Shown piece by piece: positions 48,801 through 60,800 of a stretch of DNA of 64,000 nt. The stretch comes from Balanoglossus misakiensis (lineage: Eukaryota; Hemichordata), in NCBI GenBank assembly GCA_040954595.2, contig CM082584.2, positions 7,192,001 to 7,256,000 of the forward strand. Reading direction: 5' to 3'. Both the position numbers and the translations under genes were made by a program. The notes under the pieces were generated by a model. It had not been told where the DNA came from. It was given only the letters and a program-made list of their open reading frames with translations, and searched no databases. How positions within the stretch are numbered: the stretch's first letter is position 1; every line of letters begins with the position of its first letter.

Positions 48801-50072
48801 CTGAATGTACCTAATATTGAAAATTCACACACAAGCATTTAATTTCAAAATATAGCAAGACACTGAGTTAATAAAAATACTATTGTTCCATAAGTTCATT
48901 GATATGGTATATAATTTCATTCGATATTATTTCTTAAAATCTCTAATAGTATATATAAAATACATTTGTTATGAAGAAAGCGGTTCTGTACAAAAATATG
49001 AGTTATGGACGGAATTCTGGGTTTTTCACACATACAGATAGCTTTCCATCCTATTTACAAATTTGTAAACTTTAACAGGGTTCCCCTGTCTATTGTTACT
49101 AGCTAGTAATCACTTGCATTCTTTGCGTAGTCATGCAATAATTTCCCCCGTGATCTCACCTTTAATCAAGGATCATCCCACCTATTGTTGATCAGGTTCG
49201 AATGTTGTACCAGAAAACATGAGATTGATCCTCACTAGTCACTGTGAGAAAAAGACAAAAGCACCATTGCTGATAATTACACTTCTAATTCTCTCGAGGA
49301 TTCCTAACAAATGAGAAATCTCGTAACAACGTCCACCATGATTAAAACGCTCCCCTTTCCCAATACAGCTATTTTCACATGATCAATTTGTATTAAAGTG
49401 AGCAAGAATTCATTTTCATTTCTAACACAGAATATGGGTCACGCGTGCTCCCCAACTCAGAACCAGAACAAAATAGGTAAATGTATTTATTTGTTTATAA
49501 ATACAGCTCCACAGGGAAGCGATTCTTTGGGTTAAAATTTGCATAGTTACATCTGGGATGACCAAATCTGGCCAATCAGATACTGATATGTTGAAAACAG
49601 CAGACACTGCAACATTCTGTACGACTGTATATCAATCAACTGTCCCTCCACCACTGTGATGAATCTGACCATTTTGTATAAGTTCTGGGTTCAAGGGTAA
49701 GGTACCTTACTATCAATACCCGGTACACATACTGCAATCTCTCAAAGCTAGGCCACTAGTTTTGAAGAAATCTCTTTTTCACTTTCACTGTACTCTATGG
49801 TTAAAATAAAAATACGAAGAGTACATTATTAGTGTTTTGAAAATAAATACTCTGCACTGAAGTTTAGTAAATGTACGTTGTTGTGTGACTTGTAAAAGTT
49901 TTAGGATGTCAGTGTGAAATATTTAACAACCATGTTTTCCATGGCAAGTGTCGGAGAGTATCCATCTTCGAATTTTTACAAAATGCAGCTTGTGACTACA
50001 GCTCTTGTCATCTGTTAGTAGATCTTTCGAAAACTAAAAGTTATTCCTCCATTTTTGCTGATCGTACTTCCA

Positions 50073-51809
50073 CTATGTCGAGTGCTGCTTCAGGTATAAA
50101 TCCTGTATGTCATGCTGTGTATTCTCTTGCGTCTGCTGAAGGTCTGACTTTATCTGTCTCCGCAGCTGGCTCAGTTCATCAGACGGGTTTCTGCCGATCG
50201 TCACTACCTTAACCAGTTCGCCCTCCTTGCCGACCGACTTAATCAGCACGGCGGCCTCCGGCGAGATGTCGCTCACGCTCTCGTCGGCGAATCGCACGGT
50301 CTTGTGGGGGGCGGGTTCATTGGGCGTGGTGGTCCGACCGTGGGCGCTGCTGCCCCCAGCATCGCTGATGTCTGCCATGGACGGGTCTAGGGGACGATCC
50401 ACAGCCTCGAGGGCTTGCTCACTGACGCTGTCATTGCTCATGCTTTCGGACAAAGCCTGTTGCGTTTCCGCCGCGCTCAGCTGGAGGTGGTCCTCGATTT
50501 TTAAACTGGCCTCGGCCAGGTTCTCCAGAGTGACGTAGTTCCCGGTTTCTGCATTCACCGAATCGTTTCGCACCCTCGGCGAAAAGAGAAGTCCGTCGTC
50601 CGTCATCATGGCTGCCGGACCGTGGACGTCTAAATCGGATATGGAATGTACGTCCGACTCGCCGGGCAGCATGGGCGCAGTGGGAATATTGATGTAATGT
50701 CTCGTGTCCACCTCGCGCACGCTGCCCGGAGGGGTTGCCGGGGGCGGCGGAGGAGGCTCCTGGGATATCAAGGCTGCCATGGCACGTTTGGCTTCGGGCG
50801 AGCACGTACACATTTGATGACCGTTGCTGGCTCTGTGATTATGCGGCGCGGAAGGCACGGATCCGGCGCTGGATCTGCGACTTCCGCTGTCGACGCTCGT
50901 GTCCGATCTCACCACCTGCATCTGCTTTCCCCGCAAGTTGATCAGGTCGCCCGACTTGGCGTCGCGGGATTTCAAGCCGTCGGGGGCCCGGTTGGTCTCG
51001 GTGACCGTGGATATGACCCGGGCGTTGTGCTGCGCGCTGGACGCGCCCATGTCCGTGTTGCTCCGGCTGATCAGGGGGGAATCGCGCGGCGAGGCCGCGT
51101 CCGGGAAATTGATGGCCTGCGCGATCTGAATGAAACTGGTCTGATCGCCGTCCTTCAACGAGACACCCGTTATGCTCGGCATTCCACTCCTGTACAGTTG
51201 CCCCGGTCTGGCCAGCCCGTGCGCTTTACCTCCGGCCGGGTGAGTCTTAATCACCCCCGACTTATCGGGGTTGGATCTGACAGAGTTCGAGCCGGACAAC
51301 ACCCTGGGAGACGGCGAGCTGGGCTTGTGAGATTTGTGCAGGTTCACTCCGGTCGTGATGAAGGTGTGATCGGCGAAGGTACTGGAGACGATGCTGGCCT
51401 GGGGCGTGATGGGCTTGTCCAGACTCCCGGAGTGGGACGACAGGAAGCTCTCCCGACTGGCGCTGCGGAGGTTCTCCTCCTGCTTCCTGTCTTTCCTCTT
51501 CCCGCTCTTCGGCCGCTCTTCCACCGACTCCTCCCTCGTCGACGCCAGCGAGGGCGTACTCTCGGCCGCCAGCCTCTCGTTCAGGATGTCGTTGTAGTCC
51601 CTGGAGCAGAGCGACTCCTGGTCGTCGTCGAACTGGTCCACGGTCACCACGGTGATGCGGTTGTTGAGGCTGGCCGTGCCGTCCAGGTTGAGCTTGTTCT
51701 TGACGCGCTGGCGTACGCGGTAACTGTTGGGACGCAGCTCGGTCCGGCTGTTCGCCTCTTCGTCCTTGATCAACTTCTCAAATGTGACTGGGTGTCGCTC
51801 AGACAAATC
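50073..51809 (-). CDS. 912-residue protein, exon 8 (last; 578 codons plus stop)
   Basis: A long GC-rich last exon starting DLSERHPVTFEKL after a gtgggtag acceptor and ending LYLKQHST. It holds Ser-rich repeats, a Pro run, MCTCSPEAKRAM, the KTVRF motif (50289-50303) and a helical C-terminus. Base composition is clearly richer in GC than the surrounding introns, and the opposite-strand frames across it are shadows. Confidence 0.88.
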   Translation of the reverse strand, partial: DLSERHPVTFEKLIKDEEANSRTELRPNSYRVRQRVKNKLNLDGTASLNNRITVVTVDQFDDDQESLCSRDYNDILNERLAAESTPSLASTREESVEERPKSGKRKDRKQEENLRSASRESFLSSHSGSLDKPITPQASIVSSTFADHTFITTGVNLHKSHKPSSPSPRVLSGSNSVRSNPDKSGVIKTHPAGGKAHGLARPGQLYRSGMPSITGVSLKDGDQTSFIQIAQAINFPDAASPRDSPLISRSNTDMGASSAQHNARVISTVTETNRAPDGLKSRDAKSGDLINLRGKQMQVVRSDTSVDSGSRRSSAGSVPSAPHNHRASNGHQMCTCSPEAKRAMAALISQEPPPPPPATPPGSVREVDTRHYINIPTAPMLPGESDVHSISDLDVHGPAAMMTDDGLLFSPRVRNDSVNAETGNYVTLENLAEASLKIEDHLQLSAAETQQALSESMSNDSVSEQALEAVDRPLDPSMADISDAGGSSAHGRTTTPNEPAPHKTVRFADESVSDISPEAAVLIKSVGKEGELVKVVTIGRNPSDELSQLRRQIKSDLQQTQENTQHDIQDLYLKQHST

Positions 51810-54800
51810 CTACCCACATAAAATAAAATTTTACAAGTTTGAGATAGAAATAAAGGAGGTATTAATCTCTGAAATGATTTTGGCCCTAAACAATATTCAT
51901 CTCTCCCTGTAACCCCATGCAGTCTCCTGAAAATTAGCTGGGCTAAGCAAAACAACATTACTGTTTGGGTGATGTGTCTTTCCACGCTAAATTATATTTT
52001 GGAGAAGAAACTTGTTTTAAAAAAGTGATACTCACCACTTTTTGTGGCTTGGGTTGTGGCTTGAGTGCCTCCACCACTTTTGCAGTTGGTCTCGACACCT
52101 GATCGTTCCAACACAGAGGCACTCTATCTTCTATCAATGTGCTGACCCCGTTCCTGGTTTCTGGTTGCTTCATGTACCCATTTTCAGAAGATGCGCTGAA
52201 AATTTTTAAAAAATAAATTGACATGAAGATCCTGACACTCTGTAAAATTACCATCAGACGTAGAATGAACAAATTCCAATCATGCAACACTGACATTTTA
52301 AGTGCATGTACTGTGCATATACAGTGGAACATGTCATTACAGACACCTCTCCAGGCCGGACATCTCTCTATTATTAAGGACAGATTTTTCATGACAAATG
52401 TCACAGTTTGAATAGTATCTTAACAATTGTATAGTAAGGACACCACTCTATTAAGAACAGATTTTCTGGTCCCAGAGGTACATGTTTCACTCTATTCCTA
52501 GAGTGAAGTCTCTCTCACAATGGAAAAAGAGAAATTTTCACCAAAAAATCTCCGACTCCAAATGACGTTACGTACCTTCTGCTCCGTGTCACGGCATTTC
52601 CTTCTCCCGGCACCATTCCGTTGATTCCAATGCGCACTTTGCTTCCACTCTTCACCTGCTGGGCCACTTTGTCCCCAACACTGCCCTCTATCTTGTACGA
52701 CACATCCTTTCCTGTCAGGGTTCGAGAAAAAGAACGGGTGTATTGAGATTTCGGTTCCCTAGCAACGAAGGAGTAACACCCGGCGACGTGGGGGCAGATG
52801 TCACCCTTGTGGGCCAGTCACGAAAATTTAAAAAGACTCAGTCTGTGTCGTGGTACGACACTATTGTTCGCAGTATCACTGTGGCAATTGGCCAAACCAC
52901 TAAAAATATTGAAATCAATTTGCTAATATCCCGAACATAAAACGCTTGTACAGCTAAACCTCAAGACAGATTAACCAAAACCTACTCTATTCTATGGTCC
53001 ACAATAACCAACCCGTCTTTAGCCAAACCTGGCTTTCAGCCACATCACACAAACATTAGGCAACACTTTGTAAGCACCGTATATAACCATTGTGAGCTTT
53101 TCTGCCATAAGCCTTTGTTGTGGAAGAATTTAAAGGGATTAATTCCCTTCAAACTTATACAATTTGAGTTTAAGAAGGTGGGATTTAGTGTTTTACAACT
53201 AAAAGATCGCTTTAGCTATTCTTTTGAGCCTAAAAGACGGTTGTCTGCTATACGGCAGTCACCGGTCGTTTAGGAATGTCAATAGTGAGGTGACGTGCCT
53301 GTCCCGTGGGAAGGCAAGTCTGGCGAAGACAGTTGGGAAAGTTTATACCAGTAATTGTCTGGGGCGAGTTAACAACAAGACAAAACCACAAATTAAACTC
53401 ACAACATGACAGAATCATGATAGAGTGCAACAGGTACATGTAACAAACGTACTGTCCTGGTGAAATTAGTATTTGGGGACAATCCAAGATGATGGTGAAT
53501 TTCTGGCTCTGAATCAATACTGTTAGGTTACATGTAAAGTTATCGTTCCTACAAGTATTATGCACTTTTTGAACTTCAATTTGCCTCATAACTGACCCTG
53601 CAACACTTAAATATGTGCCATTTTGGTCCATTTAATGTCTATTGATAACTCGCACCTACAAATAAAAGTGTTTTTTGTATGTGAATGCATGTGTTTGATC
53701 TGTCAGGGTCACACAGATCAGTCACAGCTAAAACCCAACAGTTCACCAGGTCAGACAGAGAGGCTGCACACTGCATGTATTAATAATTGCGTTATCTGCC
53801 AATTTCGATAACAGACTTGTAATTTTCCGTTTTAGTGATTCAAACAGACTTGCCGACTACAATCAAACATCTGTTTCTCCTTTCCCGCTGAAACTGGAGA
53901 TTGTTTTTCTCACGACTGCACGAACGCGCAGATGTTAGACATAAAACAGTTCAATGCAGACTGACCCTGGCACAATAATTGCAGCTTTCGCCAGGAGCTG
54001 AGATCAACATGTTTTCTGTAAAATCTTATGATCAGATCAAAGGATTACAGACTGTTCCCATTCTTATCTTCAAATCCTTCCACAAACAATATCGTTATAT
54101 TACTTTTTTGGATTGAATCTAATTTGAGTGATTATGGGGCCTTTGATGTATTAACTTTAGAATTTGTCAAATTCGATAGCAATTATTTTGCTCCTGTGAA
54201 GTTTTACGATAAGAGTTCACATTGGTACAGCAGCCTGATCTGTATTGAAATAGACTCAATTTCTGTAGCTGCTCTTATTTCTGTGCTAACAACAAGGACC
54301 ATAAGTAAAGGACAGTAACATGAATAGGTAAAATGTTTTCTATCAGAAACAGTGAAGACTGATATTTTGTACGATACTGATTTAAAGGCCCTTGGACTTG
54401 TTTATCAGTGTGAAATTGAAAAAAAAAAGCGGGGGGTGGGGGGGGGGGCAGAGAAGTCTTATGAATTGTGATGGTTTGCATTTGAAGACACAGTCTGCAT
54501 CTGGCGTGTTAAAGGGACAAAGTCTCTCTCTCGCTGCCCTTTTTTCATTAATTATGTTTGATACAATACACCGTTTATGTTATTCTTCATGTGGATACAT
54601 AGTGAATCAACATTCAACAACACACACCTTCCATCCCGCTTGTATAATATGAGAGTAAAAACTCACCAAAATGAATAATCGGTCTCTACCATTTATTCAT
54701 TTTGGGCGAGTTTTTACTCTTATATCGTAGAAATGTGATGGAAGTTGTGTGTGGTTGAACGTTCATTCACCAAAGCAGACGAAGAAAAAAAAACAGGCGT

Positions 54801-57800
54801 TAATTACCAGTGAAAGCATCCACAACCCGGCCGTGTTTAGTACTCCCTCCACCTCCACCGCTAAAACTGTACCACTGGGCAGCGTTGGGGTCAAAGGTCG
54901 TCACTTTCCGACCTTTCCTCACGCCCTGTCTGGCGCTCTTGTCTTCCGTCTCCCACTTGTTGTGGACGTTGCGGCTGACCTCTCGCAGGGAGGCGGCGCT
55001 CTTGGTGGAGCCGTCCCGCTTCATCTTGACCGTCATGAAGCGGCCCGTCGACTCCAGGTCCGCCGACTTGGAGCGGGGCACCTTGGCCGAGCGGCTCGAG
55101 GAGGCTGAAGACATTCTGTGTCTTGCCTCGCCTGTGAGTGTGACAAAAAAAATTAGGATACATTATGACTGGGTGTATGGTCACAAAAGCATGAAGGTTA
55201 ATTGTTGTTTACAAATAGTGAAAACATACTTATATGCAATCAGTGTCAACCAGTATTTCTAGGGTTTTGAACATTTTTGGGTTTCTTTGCGTATTTTTGA
55301 TAGTTACAACTTCCTGATTGAACAAAATCCCACCTACAGTTGAGTATGCATCTACACACAAAATATCAAGGTGATACGTACAGCGGTTCTCAAGTTTTTG
55401 AAGTGGATACATACATAGATGTTCATACAGACACACAAACTGATCCCAGAAGCTCACATACCAAACAGGAGCTAAAACCAACTGGTGACTCAGCAAAATC
55501 ACATCATCTACACCTTAAAAAGGTTTGTGTCTTTCTTTACATACATGTATATTTTTGAATGACAATCCAAATGGCCACATTCAAGCCAAATAGTTATTTT
55601 AATTTTCCCAAAATATGACGATTTGCTTCACACCAACAACTTTGACATAGAGAACATTCGACATCAAATGAGCTGAATGGATTTCTGCTTACCTGCTGTA
55701 AATGGTCGTACTTTAGCAGTGCTGATCACACGGGTGCGATTTCCTTCAGGAGTACATGGTCTTCTCCCTGTATACATGCGCGAAGAGAGTAAGCAACAGT
55801 GTCACAAACAATTAAGAGAATAATCGATGAATTCATATATACCATGAAGTAACCTCAGCTGACATGACATTAGCACAGATTCAACGAGTGGGGCAAAGTG
55901 TTAAAATGCAAACATTTACAGAATAATTAATAAAACATACACAACATGAAAAATTTTGCCACACACTGTGAGCACTAAAGCAGGAAATCCTGTAAAAATC
56001 ACAGACCGACAGACAAACTGAGACACACTGGCGCATGCTTTGCATTTTGTCTTTGAAGTTTGCGAGACATGATTTTTTTTAATATCAGAACTGCAGAGCA
56101 ACAGCAAAGTCATTAAAATTGGATTACCAGAAAGCCAGACTTTACAAAGATAGCTTGTGAATGCATCTAACACTGAAGAGTACATCCAGTTTTCAAATCA
56201 AAATCAAGCATCGGTAAAGCATAAAACCAATTAGCACATCTCCAGCAAATAGAGACACGTGTATAATAAAATGCAGGAATTCCACTCTTACCTTTCGATA
56301 ATGCAGTACTTCTGGGAGTGATGACCGTTCTGCCGCGAGCGGGTGGTGCCGAGCTCACCGTTCTGCCAAAATCACGAGCAAATCAGTAAAACAAAGTCTG
56401 ACATCCGTGAATCTTGTGAGGTTACAAATCGGGAGACACACCCCACTTTTTAAAAGCAGAAATTCTTTTTTGTTCGAGAAAGCACACAAACCAATATTTG
56501 CTTTAAGGGGTCCCAGTGCCCTAACTTCGCGGCGGTCTGACAGAGAATGGAGGATAAACGCTTGTATCTGACTATTCACATGACATCTACAAGCCCGATG
56601 ACATCACTTGAAGTTCCCTAGTTACATGTAAGCTTATCAACATAAAGATAATTCAGACTGTTCTACTTTCTTGAAGGTAGTGCAGTGGGATAAATACTGA
56701 AGAAATGAATCAATATCTTCACACATGATTAAAAAAATATAACTTCTTTTCTTTCTTTTTACGCATAATGGCAAAGATTTCGTAAAATTTCATCTGTGCT
56801 CCTGTTATTTCGCAAAATGGACACCTGAAGAGTTGGCACACCCCCCCCACAAGAAAAATGGCCCAGCCCAGATGTAGACTTTCCAATCTTAATCCTGTGG
56901 ATGTATTATTTCACCAATTCTGTCATTGTGATTGTAGTATTTGCAGAGACCGTTTTTTTCTCACCCAGAAGATTAAGCCAAACACCAAAAGAGTACACAC
57001 CTCCATTGTCGTTCAAAAACTCATCACAATTTTAGATCAAGACACACAGACTTGTCTATGTCATGGAAAAATAAAACCGCAATACCAAACGGGTTATGAT
57101 TCTTTGCCCTCTACACTCCAAATCGAATATTTATTTTACCTCCTTTACTTGGGAGGAAATTTGAACTGCACATTTTAATAGCTAAAGCTGCCATATCCCA
57201 TAAATTTTTAGAACTTTCAAATTTCAATCTGATCCGAGTGGCACTGGATAATAAACTTATAATGCCGTGTCTGCCAAAACCTTTTGAATATTATGGCTGT
57301 TATTACCACAGTGGAGATTGGCTTTGGTGACTCAAAAAAATTTATGTTGAAAAGAAGCTGACTCATTTTACTGGCAGAGACAGAGATCATGTTTCAACAC
57401 GGATCAACTTTTCCCAAGACAGACATTAAAACAATTTGAGGGGAAACTAACTGGTGCTTGTCCAAATTTTATTTTATACTGTTCGATATATTTTTCTCAG
57501 AAACAGCAGTTATAAACACACGCATTTCTGAGTAAGTCAAACACAGTTTTTCAATACCAAATCGGTTATTAAAAGATGAAAAATGTAAAGTTGGAGCGTT
57601 TCTGACACTTCTGAAGTATGCAACAGTTGCTTAACAAATTAACTCTTTGGAATGGCCGTCATAATTAGCGTGGCCATACCTGCATGTATGTTTGTTTAAC
57701 ATTCCTTTCTCTCTTTTATTTTTCAAAGTCACGTGATCCCTTACAAATAATTGTAATGGCAATTCAACGGGAATCTTGCGAGCTCAAGTCAAACACCTGC

Positions 57801-60800
57801 AATTAATCCGGCATTTCACAGAGAGTGGGGATGGTGGCAGGGAAAACAAATCAATAAAAATACAATTGAACTTCTCGTCCTGGTGAAGATACCAGAGCGA
57901 AAGTGTCGGCTTTAGTCTAACAATACCAAAACACCGAGATCAATATTCACTCGAGGTGGCTTCCATTGCAGTGAATGGAACAGCATCGCATTGTCTGCTT
58001 AGAATAATACAGAGTTTCAATTAAAAGTCATTCGCATTCTGGTCATGCTTTCTCAGATTAGACACTGACATTTTTTTCGAAGACGAGCTTTTCTGACCCT
58101 TGGAATGCTAGCTGACCCCCCTCCCCCCCCCCCCCCCACCAAAAAATCGCACAACCTTATTTTCATTTGGACAACACTTATACTCTTACCTGGTAGCTTT
58201 CTTGTAGGTATACTGTATCTGCCTGGTCTGTTGCTTTATGATGGTATTAGCGGACAGGTCGTTGATGGCCCGCGTTTCGGGGAAATCGAGATCCACCAAC
58301 TGGCTGATGATGGTCGTTGCCGACCTGGGAGGATGATAGCGATACTTGCTTTCCAAATCACCCAGGGAACGATTCTGTGACAACAGGGCGAGGGAGAAAA
58401 AAAAGCATAAATTTCTCTCAAAGCATGCAGGAACAAGGACCAGCTTGCCAATACCAGATTAACGGTGATAAATAATGTACATCGGCTTTTAATTAATTTC
58501 CTTTTCTGGGCCACTTGTCGTATCGATCACACAATGAAACCGATGCTGTCAGCGGCCATCTTGTTTCCTGAAGAAACCTGCAGATGGCATATACGTGCAG
58601 ATCTCCAAGTCCTTGACGACCAAAATATCCTGACCGAGAAACAAGCTGTGCAACTAAAAGAAAAGTTGACACATATCTCAGACTGAAAATCAAATCAGAG
58701 TATAATCTGGGTAAACTGATTGAAATATCTTCGCCTTAGCAACGCTGAAAGAAAACTGACCGTGCGACTGAATAATTGAACGTACGACAGGTGACATTTG
58801 GGGAGTAACTACAATATTGTATAAATTTTGTTTTTCATCTATAAATTCCAATGAAAAATAAGCCCACCAAATGAATCTAACATATGTTGCTTATTCTAGG
58901 GCAGTTAAATCATGTGCATGCAAAAAATTAAGAGCAGTACTTTTACTGACATTGGCAACAGAAACATAACATGCAGTTTATAAGATCTGACTGGTGCCAG
59001 AATATCAACATGTATTCGGAAAACACTGCAATGTGTGGTGCACTTATTGGCAAATGCCACCAGCTCAATAAATTTAACAGCCTCTTCAAAGCCATGTTTC
59101 TGGACATATATGACCAAAGGAGGTCACGCAGGCCCACAGAGATTTAGGTCCAAGCTGTGTAAACTGTTATGCTGTATACACAGCTTTGCATTATAGCTTC
59201 ACCAGAATTTGATTTATATCCTTATGATAACAATCCTAATGCAATGTTGACATGTGTATCCTACGAAAAATTGAAGGAATTAACTTGGCAAACTTCAATC
59301 ATGACCTACTTTTATAATATAGTGACACCTAAAACAAACACCAAGTCCACTACCAGCTATAAAACAGTAACAACAATAAACAATGTGTTTGCTTTTTGGC
59401 ACTATTGTTATTCCACCTCAAGTGGCCTTGGTCACATTCAACCTCAATTTGAAGTTTGACAGTTTTTGAGACTAGAAACAGTTTCAAACTGTATCTGAGC
59501 GATAATTAACTGGGGATGAATGAAAAAAAGTCACATCAAACACTGGTCTGGTTTTTGATATAATCATTGTGATATCACTGCAGTAAAAAGTAAGGAGTTT
59601 GAGAACACAATAACTATTAGTTGAATTTTCAGCCAAAAAGACATACAATGACTTAATTCCTGCCGAAATGATGTTTTGTCAAAAGCACGTACAGTATGTC
59701 TAGAATTCAAACATCGACACTCCAGTGTATGTACATGTCAATTCAAGATTGCACAAATGGCAAACTCTTAACAGGTCTGAAGGCAAATTCACAACTCAAA
59801 GAGCCACTAGTAACAGCTACATATACCCATACAGCCAGGTTCCTCACCTGAAATCACCAAGCACTTACGTCACCAGCAGAACCACACAAAAAACTATAAA
59901 GTATAAACACAACAATCGATCGACGGACACGACAGGAACATGACCAAAAAATCCAGCGTATTGTGTTCAGTCACTCGGAACAACCGTGGCACATGAAGTT
60001 CCTGCCCGCCGAGCCGGTTACTAAGTGTCCAAACTCGAAAGGTCGCCGAGTGCACGACAAGCGAGGGCCTTTTCAAAATGGCTGAGGGTATAAACACTCA
60101 GAGCGACAGATAGGGTTTCCACTTACAGACAACGAAACCGGTCTGCATCCAAAACAGAAGAGGGATATTGTAATCCGTGATGAGGCCCAGTGTGCGGTCC
60201 AACAAAAAAGAAACTGGTGACCAAACATCAATCAATTGCATGACTTTAGCTTTTAGTTTAAGTTGGGTGAAGCGAGTGTGATTTTGTTTTTCAAGTACGT
60301 CCCACTCAACATGAACTTGAATTGAATGGAGTGTCGAAAGATCTCCATGTGCTGGAATTTGCTTGCTGTGAAAAAAGCATGCATGATTCCCCCAAATCAC
60401 CTTTAGTATTATTTCACCTTCTGATAACATTGAAGGCAAAAGACAGAAGTATGTGGCACTCAATTTTAACCTGAGAGTGCATGAAATACAAATGTACATA
60501 CTTACTGTGCAAGCCAGATTCCAAAATAATCTTTTCACTTCTTCAGAAAAGAATACAGCGACCATGCAGTTACACACCAATTGCCTTCCGGCCCAGACAA
60601 TTTTGTTCAGAAAAGCAGACAATTTTGACCACAAATCACAATCACAGTGTGCGATACGTACTGCAGAGTCATCATATAACCACGTGGAAACTTTGCCAAC
60701 TGGCACACAGTGGATGTAATACGTACGCAGCAGCAGTGTGCGATATACTCTAAACACATCTGCTGTCAGGGTAAAGAACCATGTGTAAACAAACCTGGCG

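Larger units (their letters stand above)
45243..50072. other. convergent 3' UTR / intergenic region
   Basis: AT-rich sequence between two tail-to-tail genes. It holds the latrophilin 3' UTR with a family A mini-transposon at 45313-45399, a polyadenylation signal candidate at 45824-45829, and a minus-strand AATAAA at 49486-49491 that could serve the opposing gene. A 199-codon minus-strand open frame at 48175-48774 has no recognisable family. Confidence 0.5.

Noticed and set aside
50646-51821. 391-codon plus-strand frame opposite exon 8 of the minus-strand gene
   Set aside because: It is the antisense shadow of a GC-rich exon; it has no splice partners and an Arg/Gly/Val-rich antisense composition.
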